33,530 bases of DNA, taken from NCBI GenBank assembly GCA_003164215.1, contig PLSR01000003.1, positions 116,298-149,827 of the forward strand, read 5' to 3'. The position numbers were made by a program, and so were the translations under genes. Below, one piece after another: positions 18,625 to 26,894 of the stretch. This DNA is from Candidatus Kaiserbacteria bacterium. GTDB lineage: Bacteria > Patescibacteriota > Minisyncoccia > Phycocordibacterales > UBA2100. The notes beneath the pieces were generated by a model. It was given only the letters and a program-made list of their open reading frames with translations. It searched no databases and was not told the DNA's origin. Position 1 is the stretch's first letter. Every line of letters starts with the position of its first letter.

Positions 18625-18981
18625 TTATCCGAATAAATCACCGCTCTTTTTTGCATATGGCCTCATTATTAGATATGCATCGTACAATTTACACATCATT
18701 TCGTCTCTTTTAGAATCGGTTTCTTTTATCATTGGATGTCCTTCCTCATCGAGATCAAATTCTTCAAAGTCATATCCTTGAAGTTTAGCCGCAAGCGTCT
18801 CAAATTCGGGATGGGCCGTGACACAATTTTTGTATGCAGGCGTATCCCTATATATATCGCCCATCATAGTCCCGATAGGTGCAAAAAACATATGAAAGTT
18901 TCCTCCTTTCTTTTTGAACTCTTCAAGTGAAAGCGGCTTGTTACTTTCTGGGCCTGTAAACCTGTCTGGGTTGTGCGACAT
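18625..18981 (-). CDS. Hypothetical protein
   Basis: ORF starting MSHNPDRFTGPES; TATAGT-7nt-ATG upstream supports expression. No family recognised. Confidence 0.6.
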   Translation of the reverse strand: MSHNPDRFTGPESNKPLSLEEFKKKGGNFHMFFAPIGTMMGDIYRDTPAYKNCVTAHPEFETLAAKLQGYDFEEFDLDEEGHPMIKETDSKRDEMMCKLYDAYLIMRPYAKKSGDLFG

Positions 18982-19098
18982 TGATACCACTATACCACCC
19001 TCGATGATATGGCGATTGACTTCCGCCCGACATGCCTCATACTTTCTGGTACAGTTGGCTTCGGCCTCGCCCCCGACTGGTGTTGGGGGAAAGAGTTT

Positions 19099-19133
19099 GA
19101 AAAGCCGTTAGAGCATGTCTCTGGCGGCTTTTC
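19099..19133. terminator. Hairpin overlapping the 3' end of the mazF-like ORF
   Basis: gaaaagccg-tt-agag-catgt-ctct-gg-cggcttttc, 9-bp outer stem plus 4-bp inner stem. Confidence 0.65.
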
Positions 19134-19491
19134 GTAATTTTACAAACGTGCTTTTTTCAAGGAATCCTATCTTTCTCATGAGCCGGCGCGTGTCGACAAC
19201 ACGGATTTGCGAGACATTCGCCCTTGCGTGTTGTCCCTCGATCATTCCGATTGGAATACGCAGTACATGGTCGCGTTCAGATGTCGTGAGTGGAACTACC
19301 AAACACGCATCAGAACCGAACCCTCTCAAGATCACGCACGGTCGAACATACCACTCGCCTTTTCCATCTTGCTCAGTTCCGATATTCACACCAAGTCGGC
19401 ACCACCAAATCTCGCGCACCGTATAAAATCGCGGGCTCTCCGCGTTGGTTTCTTTCTTGCGCTCATTCCACGCGTCAAAATCTTTTTCCAT
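19108..19491 (-). CDS. Type II toxin-antitoxin PemK/MazF family toxin-like protein
   Basis: REIWWCRLGVNIGTEQDGKGEWYVRPCVILRGFGSDACLVVPLTTS...ANVSQIRVVDTRRLMRKIGFL. Confidence 0.85.
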   Translation of the reverse strand: MEKDFDAWNERKKETNAESPRFYTVREIWWCRLGVNIGTEQDGKGEWYVRPCVILRGFGSDACLVVPLTTSERDHVLRIPIGMIEGQHARANVSQIRVVDTRRLMRKIGFLEKSTFVKLRKAARDML

Positions 19492-19525
19492 GACCCCTCA
19501 TGGACTGAATTATATCACGCAGGTT

Positions 19526-20401
19526 TTACAAATTTTTCTCTGCGTCAATAAATGACTGAATATCGCCCTCGAGCACATTATCCACATCCCGGCGCTCGTG
19601 TTCGGTGCGATGATCCTTCACCAACTGGTACGGATGCAGGACATATGAGCGGATCTGACTTCCCCATTCGATCTTTGTACCGGCTCCGGCTGACATGCCG
19701 CGCGATTCGGCCTCTTGTGCCGCCTCACGAAGTGCGTAGAGCTTGCCGCGGAGCAATTCAAGCGCCTTCTCGCGATTTTGCGCCTGGCTACGCTCGGACG
19801 TGACATGCACCGAGAGACCGGTCGGTGTGTGAAGCATACGCACGGCGGTGTCGCGTTTGTTCACATTCTGGCCGCCGGGGCCGCCGCTTCGCGCAATCGA
19901 GATCTCGATGTCGCCTTCCGGTATATGGAGATCGCCGGCATCGGGGATCTTCGGCATGACTTCAACGAGCGAAAATGAAGTCTGTCGTTTACCCGCAGAA
20001 TTAAAGGGTGACATGCGCACGAGCCGGTGCACGCCGCCTTCGCGCTTTAACGTGCCATATGCATTTGCGCCGTTAACCTCAAAAGAAACACTACGAAATC
20101 CGCCCACTGAGTTCTCATTAGAATCAATGAGGGACGTTTTCCAACCCTTGGAGGCGGCATATTTCTGATACATCGAAAATAAGATGCGTGAGAAATCCTC
20201 GGCATCGTCGCCACCCGCGCCGGATATGATCGAAACGAGTGCGTCACTCTTGTCGTATGAACCGCCGCCCGCGAGCTTCGTCTTGAGGTCCTGATATTCC
20301 TTCAACGTCGACTGTGCTTTGTCTTTGTCGGACCAAAACTCCGGCGCCGCCATTTGCGTCTCTATTTCCGCGATCTGCGCCTCGATCTCATCTTTCTGCA
20401 T
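19526..20401 (-). CDS. prfB: Peptide chain release factor 2 (shortened N-terminal domain)
   Basis: SPF anticodon-like motif in [23 protein letters not shown] motif [25 protein letters not shown]. Start [15 protein letters not shown]-6nt-ATG. Confidence 0.93.
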   Translation of the reverse strand: MQKDEIEAQIAEIETQMAAPEFWSDKDKAQSTLKEYQDLKTKLAGGGSYDKSDALVSIISGAGGDDAEDFSRILFSMYQKYAASKGWKTSLIDSNENSVGGFRSVSFEVNGANAYGTLKREGGVHRLVRMSPFNSAGKRQTSFSLVEVMPKIPDAGDLHIPEGDIEISIARSGGPGGQNVNKRDTAVRMLHTPTGLSVHVTSERSQAQNREKALELLRGKLYALREAAQEAESRGMSAGAGTKIEWGSQIRSYVLHPYQLVKDHRTEHERRDVDNVLEGDIQSFIDAEKNL

Positions 20402-20425
20402 TGATGCAGTATAGCAAAATGAGTC

Positions 20426-20451
20426 GAGGGTGCTCTTAGTGGAGCACCCTC
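20426..20451 (-). terminator. Terminator of the 20460-20711 gene
   Basis: gagggtgctc-ttagtg-gagcaccctc, 10-bp perfect stem. Confidence 0.75.
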
Positions 20452-20459
20452 TTATCCGT

Positions 20460-20711
20460 TTATTGCAAATAGTGAAGCGAGGGATGATCCTCGACGAGAT
20501 CGAAATGAGCAAGGATCAACCCGCCCAGCGTCCGCTCTTCACTGATATTCCAAATAAGGTAGTCCCGCGAGACCCCTGAAACTGTCAGGTCCATTATGTA
20601 ACCGATCTCCAGAGAGTTCGGATCGAACCTAGGATCTGCGGCCGACGCCAGAACGTCCAGCCTTCCGTCCACCTGCCTCAGAATGTTAAAAACGGATACG
20701 TTGGCCTGCAT
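20460..20711 (-). CDS. Hypothetical protein (83 aa)
   Basis: [29 protein letters not shown]...; GGGAG SD-like sequence upstream and hairpin downstream. Longer ORF to 20777. Confidence 0.5.
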   Translation of the reverse strand: MQANVSVFNILRQVDGRLDVLASAADPRFDPNSLEIGYIMDLTVSGVSRDYLIWNISEERTLGGLILAHFDLVEDHPSLHYLQ

Positions 20712-20793
20712 GACGGTCTCCCATTCCCCTCGGTGGCCACCTGTCCTGTTTCCAGTATCGCATTTTTTGACCAGCATTCAACAATCGTTACGA

Positions 20794-20813
20794 ACTTGAG
20801 CCGACTCCCGGAT
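20794..20813. repeat. 20-bp direct copy of the tRNA-Thr 3' end
   Basis: acttgagccgactcccggat, identical to 20978-20997, which covers the tRNA-Thr(CGT) acceptor end. Confidence 0.9.
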
Positions 20814-20916
20814 AAGAACGCCTGGGAAATGCCACGAGGGTACTTCCATTTCACTAACATCGGGATACCGACGAAGTGAAATTGGTCGCCCTCGGTTTTC
20901 CCAATCCTTCCTCCAC

Positions 20917-20937
20917 GGGGAAACAGCGTGTTTCCCC
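20917..20937. repeat. Perfect 9-bp stem hairpin
   Basis: ggggaaaca-gcg-tgtttcccc, downstream of tRNA-Thr on the minus strand. Confidence 0.75.
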
Positions 20938-20982
20938 GACCCCCTTCCGGTTCAAATCCGTTCGCGTCTCGCGCTACACTTG

Positions 20983-21055
20983 AGCCGACTCCCGGATTTG
21001 AACCGGGGACCTACGCTTTACGAAAGCGTTGCTCTACCAGCTGAGCTAAGTCGGC
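20983..21055 (-). tRNA. tRNA-Thr (CGT)
   Basis: GCCGACT..ACGCT-TTCGTAA-AGCGT..CCCGG-TTCAAAT-CCGGG-AGTCGGC-T; CCA not encoded (CAA). Confidence 0.93.
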
Positions 21056-21123
21056 GTGCCGCGCATTCTAGTGTATTTTGGGGCGATTATCAATCGATGC
21101 AGTGCACTATCCACTGGTTATAT

Positions 21124-21152
21124 TTGACATTTGATATTAACCGGCGCATAAT
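21124..21152 (+). promoter_or_regulatory. Sigma70-type promoter
   Basis: TTGACA-N17-CATAAT, upstream of the 42-aa ORF at 21196. Confidence 0.75.
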
Positions 21153-21195
21153 GAGATATGAAAACCGCGGGTGCGGTTAATATGAAGAGGCACTC

Positions 21196-21324
21196 ATGTT
21201 GATCTTTGCCACGGTCGCTGCGTTGCCGGTGACCGCAAAGGGGCTTTTCTTTGTCGCGACATTTTTCGGCGGCGGTGGGCTATACGCCCATATGACCGAT
21301 CCACGGCGGCCGCGACGAAAGTGA
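21196..21324 (+). CDS. Small membrane protein (42 aa)
   Basis: MLIFATVAALPVTAKGLFFVATFFGGGGLYAHMTDPRRPRRK; promoter, SD (gaagagg) and terminator all present. Confidence 0.65.
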   Translation: MLIFATVAALPVTAKGLFFVATFFGGGGLYAHMTDPRRPRRK

Positions 21325-21341
21325 GCGGGGCTGAACAATAC

Positions 21342-21376
21342 GGGACGAGCGCACATCGCGCCCGTCCTGTTTCTTT
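21342..21376 (+). terminator. Rho-independent terminator
   Basis: ggacg-a-gcgc-acatc-gcgc-c-cgtcc followed by tgtttctttt. Confidence 0.75.
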
Positions 21377-21390
21377 TGTAATTCCTTTTG

Positions 21391-21463
21391 AGCCGACGCC
21401 CAGATTTGAACTGGGGACCTACTCCTTACCATGGAGTTGCTCTACCAACTGAGCTACGTCGGC
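21391..21463 (-). tRNA. tRNA-Thr (GGT)
   Basis: GCCGACG..ACTCC-ATGGTAA-GGAGT..CCCAG-TTCAAAT-CTGGG-CGTCGGC-T. Confidence 0.93.
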
Positions 21464-21580
21464 TTGTCATGCCACACACCTAAAAATGAATGGCGAGATA
21501 GATACTATCACGCCGTCCATCATTTTTGAAATTGAGAGCGCGACTTTGAAGTTCGACTTTCAAGTTCTCAGAGATCACGA

Positions 21581-22240
21581 TCAGGCGATCGGGTAGTCGC
21601 GCAATTCATCGATGATGGATGCGATGGACGCATCGTCGATATCTCCAGGCTGAACGTTCGTCTTTTCGAAAATCTGTTGCTCAACCGAATGCGCGGCCGC
21701 GACGAGCTCGTTGAATCGCACCTCATCCTCCGGTGTCTCAACTCCCGGTGTTCCAGCATATCGCGCCTTGATGTCCATCACCCGGTCGTCGAGCGAAAGA
21801 ATGCCATGGGGGCCAACGCGCAGATCGGCATACTCGGAGATCTTCTGTTCGAACGAGCCGTCGTCTCGCGTGATCTCCAATCGCGAGAAACTGATGTCGT
21901 CGATCAATTGACGTACCTCATCTGGTAATCCGAGCTCTCGCGCGATGGAGAGATTCGCCTCATGAGTGTTCGAGCCATACTTTTCGATATAATCCCGTTT
22001 AACTACTTCCCAATATTCACGTGTCTGCGGCCCACGAAATGAATCGGGGAAATGATCGAAATTTGATTTAATGATGTTGCCCATGTCGTGAAAAAGACAT
22101 GCCGTGACGATACTCTTCACATCGATCGGTTCTGCGAATGCCCCGCATACCATTTTGGCGACGGAAGCGACGCGCAGTTGATGCAACTGCAAATTCGGCA
22201 TGATGCGATATGCCTCGTATATTTCAGCCGGGATCTTCAT
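21581..22240 (-). CDS. HD domain-containing protein
   Basis: LHQLRVASVAKMVCGAF...IVTACLFHDMGNIIKSNFDHFPD. Confidence 0.8.
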   Translation of the reverse strand: MKIPAEIYEAYRIMPNLQLHQLRVASVAKMVCGAFAEPIDVKSIVTACLFHDMGNIIKSNFDHFPDSFRGPQTREYWEVVKRDYIEKYGSNTHEANLSIARELGLPDEVRQLIDDISFSRLEITRDDGSFEQKISEYADLRVGPHGILSLDDRVMDIKARYAGTPGVETPEDEVRFNELVAAAHSVEQQIFEKTNVQPGDIDDASIASIIDELRDYPIA

Positions 22241-23511
22241 ACGAACATCGAAACGACCGCCGCGATGCCGGAGACTGCCATAAAGCCGGTGATAAGCCAG
22301 CCGACGAACGAAGTCGATGGCTTGTTCGTGCGATGGCCCATGACTTTCTTGTCGCCCGCGAGGCGCATGATGAAAAAGAGGATGACCGGCGCAACGATGC
22401 CGTTGCCGACCGCTGACCAGATGAGGGCTTTGATGGGATTGATGCCCAAGAGGTCAATGCCGATCGCAATGATCATCGATACGATGATCACACCGTAGAA
22501 TCCATGCGCCTGGCGCATTTTCTTCGAGAGCCCTTCGTGCCAATGGAATGTCTCCGCGAGCGCATATGCCGACGACCCCGCAAGTACCGGGATCGAGAGC
22601 AAGCCGGTGCCGATTATACCGAGGGCGAAGAGCAGGTACGCCCAGTTGCCTGCAAGCGGTCGCAATGCCGCCGCCGCATCGGCTGCCGTGCCGATATTGG
22701 TTATACCGTGCGTGAAGAGCGTTGATGCGCACACCGCGATGATGAAGAACATCACGAGTTCGGAAAAGAACATACCGGAAACAACATCAATGCGCATATC
22801 TTTTATCTCCGTGTCGTTGGTGCCGCGTCGCGCGCGTATCGATGTTCTCCCCTCTTCGACTTCTTCCTCGACTTCCTGTGACGTCTGCCAGAAGAAAAGA
22901 TACGGCGATATGGTCGTGCCCAGGATCGCGCACACGAGAAATATCTGATCTCTGGAAAAGGTCATCGACGGGATGATCGTGTGTGCGAGGAGTGAGCCCC
23001 AATCCATGTGGATGAGGAGCCCGGTCGCGACGTACGAGAGCAACACGAGCGCGAGGATCTTCAGATACTGCGCGTACAAGGGATACGAGAGAAATATCTG
23101 TAGCCAGAGGCTGATGAGCGCGAAGACGATGACGATCGCAATAAAGCTCACGCCGGGGATCAAAAGTTTGATCCCACTCGCCATTGCGGAAATGTCGGCA
23201 GCAATATTGAACGTGTTCGCTGCAAAAAGAAGCGCGACACAGACGTACAGAATAGAGCGTGGAAATGCGTGCCGGATATTCTCGGCGAGGCCTCGGCCCG
23301 TCACCATACCGATGCGCGCGCACATTTCCTGCACAACGATCGCCATGGGCAATGCGAAGAGCGACATCCAGAGCAGTTGGATCCCGTATGCAGCACCCGT
23401 CTGGCTGTAGGTCGCGATGCCCGAGGGATCATCGTCAGCCGCACCGGTAACAAGCCCCGGCCCCAAGATACGCCAGTATCTGATCAGTCGGTCGCGAAGC
23501 TTGGCTTCCAT
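22237..23511 (-). CDS. Nramp-like divalent metal cation transporter
   Basis: LGPGLVTGAADDDPSGIATYSQTGAAYG, GTTISPYLFFWQTSQEVEEE; ~11 TM segments. TAGAAT-9nt-ATG. Confidence 0.9.
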   Translation of the reverse strand: MEAKLRDRLIRYWRILGPGLVTGAADDDPSGIATYSQTGAAYGIQLLWMSLFALPMAIVVQEMCARIGMVTGRGLAENIRHAFPRSILYVCVALLFAANTFNIAADISAMASGIKLLIPGVSFIAIVIVFALISLWLQIFLSYPLYAQYLKILALVLLSYVATGLLIHMDWGSLLAHTIIPSMTFSRDQIFLVCAILGTTISPYLFFWQTSQEVEEEVEEGRTSIRARRGTNDTEIKDMRIDVVSGMFFSELVMFFIIAVCASTLFTHGITNIGTAADAAAALRPLAGNWAYLLFALGIIGTGLLSIPVLAGSSAYALAETFHWHEGLSKKMRQAHGFYGVIIVSMIIAIGIDLLGINPIKALIWSAVGNGIVAPVILFFIMRLAGDKKVMGHRTNKPSTSFVGWLITGFMAVSGIAAVVSMFV

Positions 23512-23543
23512 AGTGACCCTATTCTAGCATCGCACCGACGAAC

Positions 23544-24464
23544 CTATATGCTTGTCAGGTACTTCGTATACGCCGGATTTGCGCCGTGCAAAACATCTGC
23601 ATGCACCTTCCGCAGGCGCGCGGCCACCGGGCCCATTGTGCCCGCGCCGATGGCACGCGCGTCGATTTCCTTCACGAACGCAATGAATGCGGACGTACCG
23701 CAGACGAAGACCTCATCCGCAACATAAAGCTCGGTGAGATCGATCGAACGTTCAATTGTCGGAATGCCGAGCACCCGGGCGACTTCGAGTATCGTCTTGC
23801 GATTGATGCCCTCGAGGATATCGCTCGTCGCGTCCGGTGTGATGAGCGTGCCGTCGCGCACAATGAAGATGTTGGCCGCGCTCAATTCACAGACGTGTCC
23901 CGACACGTTCAGGAAGATGCAGTCATCGTAACCGCTATCGATTGCGTCTTGCTTGCCGAGCACGGAATTCACGTACGCGCCGTTCACTTTCGCGCGCGAC
24001 GGGATGGAGAAATCCGGTATGCGCCGCCACACGCTCGTCTTGAGTCGTGCGCCGTCTTGCGGAACGATGGGCTTCGCTTCGTAGATGAACATGCTCATGG
24101 TGATGCCGAGCCCGCGCGAACGCGTCCCCGCGACGAGCTCGTGTACGTGCACTGTTGCGCGCACGAACACGTCTTCGGTCGGCCCGTTCGCCGCGACCAA
24201 TTCCCGCGCAGCCTTCTCGAACCGTTCGTAGCTCCATGCGGGTTCAAAGGTATCCATCCCAATGATGCGGGCGGAATTGACCAACCGCTGATAGTGGTCG
24301 CGTAGGCGGAACGCGGCACGTCCTTTTACGGTCATGCATACCGGGAATACCGTATACACGCTCAAGCCGTACAAAACCGCCGAGCTCGCGACACTCACGT
24401 GCGCATCAACGAGTGGAACGAGTCTGTCACCGAAATATGCCTTTTCGTATATCCGTGATGCCAT
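23544..24464 (-). CDS. Class IV aminotransferase (branched-chain aminotransferase-like)
   Basis: FRLRDHYQRLVNSARIIGM, AKVNGAYVNSVLGKQDAIDSGYDDCIFLNVSGHVCELSAANIFIVRDGTLITPDATSDILEGINRKTILEVA. TATACT-7nt-ATG. Confidence 0.9.
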   Translation of the reverse strand: MASRIYEKAYFGDRLVPLVDAHVSVASSAVLYGLSVYTVFPVCMTVKGRAAFRLRDHYQRLVNSARIIGMDTFEPAWSYERFEKAARELVAANGPTEDVFVRATVHVHELVAGTRSRGLGITMSMFIYEAKPIVPQDGARLKTSVWRRIPDFSIPSRAKVNGAYVNSVLGKQDAIDSGYDDCIFLNVSGHVCELSAANIFIVRDGTLITPDATSDILEGINRKTILEVARVLGIPTIERSIDLTELYVADEVFVCGTSAFIAFVKEIDARAIGAGTMGPVAARLRKVHADVLHGANPAYTKYLTSI

Positions 24465-24485
24465 AGGTCTGAGTATAGCGCCATT

Positions 24486-25655
24486 TTACGGCGTGTGTGC
24501 CATCGCCGTGCGATAGAAATCCTCAAATCGTTCCATGACCGTGTTGACATCGTGATCCGCGATGATCCCGCGGCTCTTCGCCCCCATCCGTCGTCGCAGT
24601 GCGGGGTCGTTGAAAAGTTCGACGATGCGACCTGCAAGCTCCCTGTAGTCGCCCGGTTCGAAAAGATAGCCGTTCTCACCGGATTGAACGAGCTCCGGAA
24701 GTGCGACCGCACGCGCCGCAAGGATCGGCAAACCGGTCGCCATCGCTTCCATCGCGACGATGCACTGGAGCTCCGCAATGCCCGCGATAACAAAACAATC
24801 GGCGGCGGCATACAGTGACGGCAGAAGTCTGTCGGGTACGAAACCGGTGAACGTGACCTCCGATCCGATCCCGAGTTTGTGTGTGAGCCGTTTGAGGCTC
24901 GCGGTCTCTGCTCCATGGCCGGAAATGACGAGATGAAAATCCGCTTTCGATCGTGCTAAGGCGACAGCTCGCAGAACGACATCCACGTTCTTTTCCTTAT
25001 CGATGCGGCCGACGAAAAGCAATATTGGCTTTCGGGGAAGTTTGTACGCTTCACCCGCGGGTTCCGGATCATTTTTGGGATTGAAACGCGCAAGATCAAT
25101 CCCGTTGGAGATCACCTGCATCTTCTTTGTGATCTGCGGCTGCATGAGATCAACGCTCGTCTGCGTCGGCGCAGAGATCGCCTGTGCCCTTCCCAAGACA
25201 CGCGACGCGTCCCACCACATGGCGGAATTAATGGAACGCGTGACCGCGCTCGGCAAATGCAAATAGTGCGTGAGATTATCCGGCATGAAATGATTGGTCG
25301 CGACGACAGGGATCCCCCGCTTGCGCGCCTCGTGGAGGACGGTGCGGCTGACCGGAAAATGCATCTGTATGTGCACGATGTCAGGTTTGAAATCGCTCAT
25401 CACGCTGCTAATACGACGGCTGATCGCCCACGGAAAGACAAAACGGAACTTCGGCACTAGCAAGATCGGGAACGAATGCACACCATAGATGTGCACCTTG
25501 CCGCGCAGCAACGTGTCGTTGTGCACCGTGAGCGATGGCGCGATGACACCGACCTCATGCCCACGCTCGGCGAGCGCGTCGGCGAGTCGCTGAGTAAAAT
25601 AAGAAGCCCCATTCACGTGGGGGTAATACGTGTCCGATGCAATGAGGACTTTCAT
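24486..25655 (-). CDS. Glycosyltransferase family 4
   Basis: MKVLIASDTYYPHVNGASYFTQRLADALAERGHEV; ILLFVGRIDKEKNVDVVLRA; AMATGLPILAARAVALPELVQSGENGYLFEPGD. Confidence 0.93.
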   Translation of the reverse strand: MKVLIASDTYYPHVNGASYFTQRLADALAERGHEVGVIAPSLTVHNDTLLRGKVHIYGVHSFPILLVPKFRFVFPWAISRRISSVMSDFKPDIVHIQMHFPVSRTVLHEARKRGIPVVATNHFMPDNLTHYLHLPSAVTRSINSAMWWDASRVLGRAQAISAPTQTSVDLMQPQITKKMQVISNGIDLARFNPKNDPEPAGEAYKLPRKPILLFVGRIDKEKNVDVVLRAVALARSKADFHLVISGHGAETASLKRLTHKLGIGSEVTFTGFVPDRLLPSLYAAADCFVIAGIAELQCIVAMEAMATGLPILAARAVALPELVQSGENGYLFEPGDYRELAGRIVELFNDPALRRRMGAKSRGIIADHDVNTVMERFEDFYRTAMAHTP

Positions 25656-25718
25656 GTGCTTCTCGTGAACACGATTAAATCACAATATCGTTACGGTCAC
25701 AATCGTCGATATTGCGTG

Positions 25719-25893
25719 AGCGAGCGGGACTGGTATAGGTGTTTTGGGGTCTTTGCAGGCGAACCCAGTAGGTGATTCTGCTGAATCATGGGCGAAACAG
25801 AGGGATTTTTGATTCTGCAGAATCATGTCGCGCACTGTCCTTTAAGGCGCGACGATTCCCGACCCCAAAACACCTATACCAGTCCCGCTCGCT
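25719..25893. mobile_element. MITE-like element with perfect 33-bp terminal inverted repeats
   Basis: Left TIR 25719-25751 agcgagcgggactggtataggtgttttggggtc; right TIR 25861-25893 is its exact reverse complement; interior has two near-identical palindromes and a further hairpin. Mobility is inferred. Confidence 0.7.
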
Positions 25894-26731
25894 AATCCGA
25901 AACTGTTCGCACAAAATCGACGATATACCCCGCCGTCTCCTCAATATTATTAAGGATGAGAACGTGGTTGGCGCCGGGAACGATCTCCAATTGCGAGCCT
26001 TGTATCTTCTCGTGCATTTTTTTTGAGATGGCGAGCGGATAGATACTGTCATTCTCACCGGCAACGATCAGGGTCGGCACTTTGATCTCTGCGAGCCGAG
26101 ACTCCAGATCAATGCTCACGAGTTCCCTGCTGATCAAAAGATAACTTCGCAGTGAATTGCGCATGATCGTGCGCGTGAGTCCCCACGGTTCGTATTCGCG
26201 ATTGAATTTCTCCCTCGGGTACGTCGAGTGCCACGGCCCAAAGTGCGGCAGGCTGATGAAGGCACCGATCGCGATCATGGCGTGCGCAATATATTTCGTA
26301 AATTGCGAACGCATATATGCGGGCGCGCGGTACGATCCGGCAAGCAAGACGAGTGCCTGCAATCGATCTTGATGTGCAAGCGCAAAATTCAGCGCAAGGA
26401 TCGCACCGCCGCTGTGGCCGACCAAGACCACACGATCGAGATGTTCCGCATCAAGCACGTGCAAAATGTCTTTCAACATCAGATCCAATTTGTAATCTTT
26501 GAATCGACGCGGGTGCGCCGAGAATCCGTGCCCGCGCACGTCGAGCGCGATCGTGGACATTCCGTTCCCGATCAAAATGTCGCGCACATATTCCCAACCA
26601 TCCACATCGCCGCCGATCCCGTGCACCAAAACGACGACCGGGGCTTTTGCATCTGCAATTGAAGTCTCGTAATAGATCGTATGTCCGTCCGCGCTCTTGA
26701 TGTATTTGCTCTCAATGCCGGGCTTTGCCAT
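25892..26731 (-). CDS. Alpha/beta hydrolase
   Basis: VVVLVHGIGGDVDGWEYVRDIL...IALDVRGHGFS...VVLVGHSGGAILAL...LIVAGENDSIYP...GANHVLIL. Start MAKPGIE; TATAGT-7nt-ATG. Confidence 0.9.
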   Translation of the reverse strand: MAKPGIESKYIKSADGHTIYYETSIADAKAPVVVLVHGIGGDVDGWEYVRDILIGNGMSTIALDVRGHGFSAHPRRFKDYKLDLMLKDILHVLDAEHLDRVVLVGHSGGAILALNFALAHQDRLQALVLLAGSYRAPAYMRSQFTKYIAHAMIAIGAFISLPHFGPWHSTYPREKFNREYEPWGLTRTIMRNSLRSYLLISRELVSIDLESRLAEIKVPTLIVAGENDSIYPLAISKKMHEKIQGSQLEIVPGANHVLILNNIEETAGYIVDFVRTVSD

Positions 26732-26811
26732 GGCGGATACTATACACCGATTTTCCGAAATGAGGCTGAACACGATGTTATTGGGGGCTCAATAGGGCGG
26801 TTCTTGAATGA

Positions 26812-26840
26812 TTGACGCATGTACTTTCTCGTGCCATTAT
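26812..26840 (+). promoter_or_regulatory. Sigma70-type promoter
   Basis: TTGACG-N17-CATTAT. Confidence 0.65.
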
Positions 26841-26894
26841 TCTTCCGGCTATCGCGGGCAAGAAGCACCTTGCTCGATCGCGGGGAGAAACGTC

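Noticed and set aside
23586-24305. 239-aa plus-strand ORF
   Set aside because: Antisense to the class IV aminotransferase; Arg/His-rich shadow ORF.
25719-25893. TIR element as an invertible promoter switch
   Set aside because: Inverted repeats alone permit inversion, but no invertase gene or clear promoter is visible in the interior.
25719-25893. CRISPR array
   Set aside because: Only inverted/palindromic repeats; no regularly spaced direct repeats here or elsewhere in the window.
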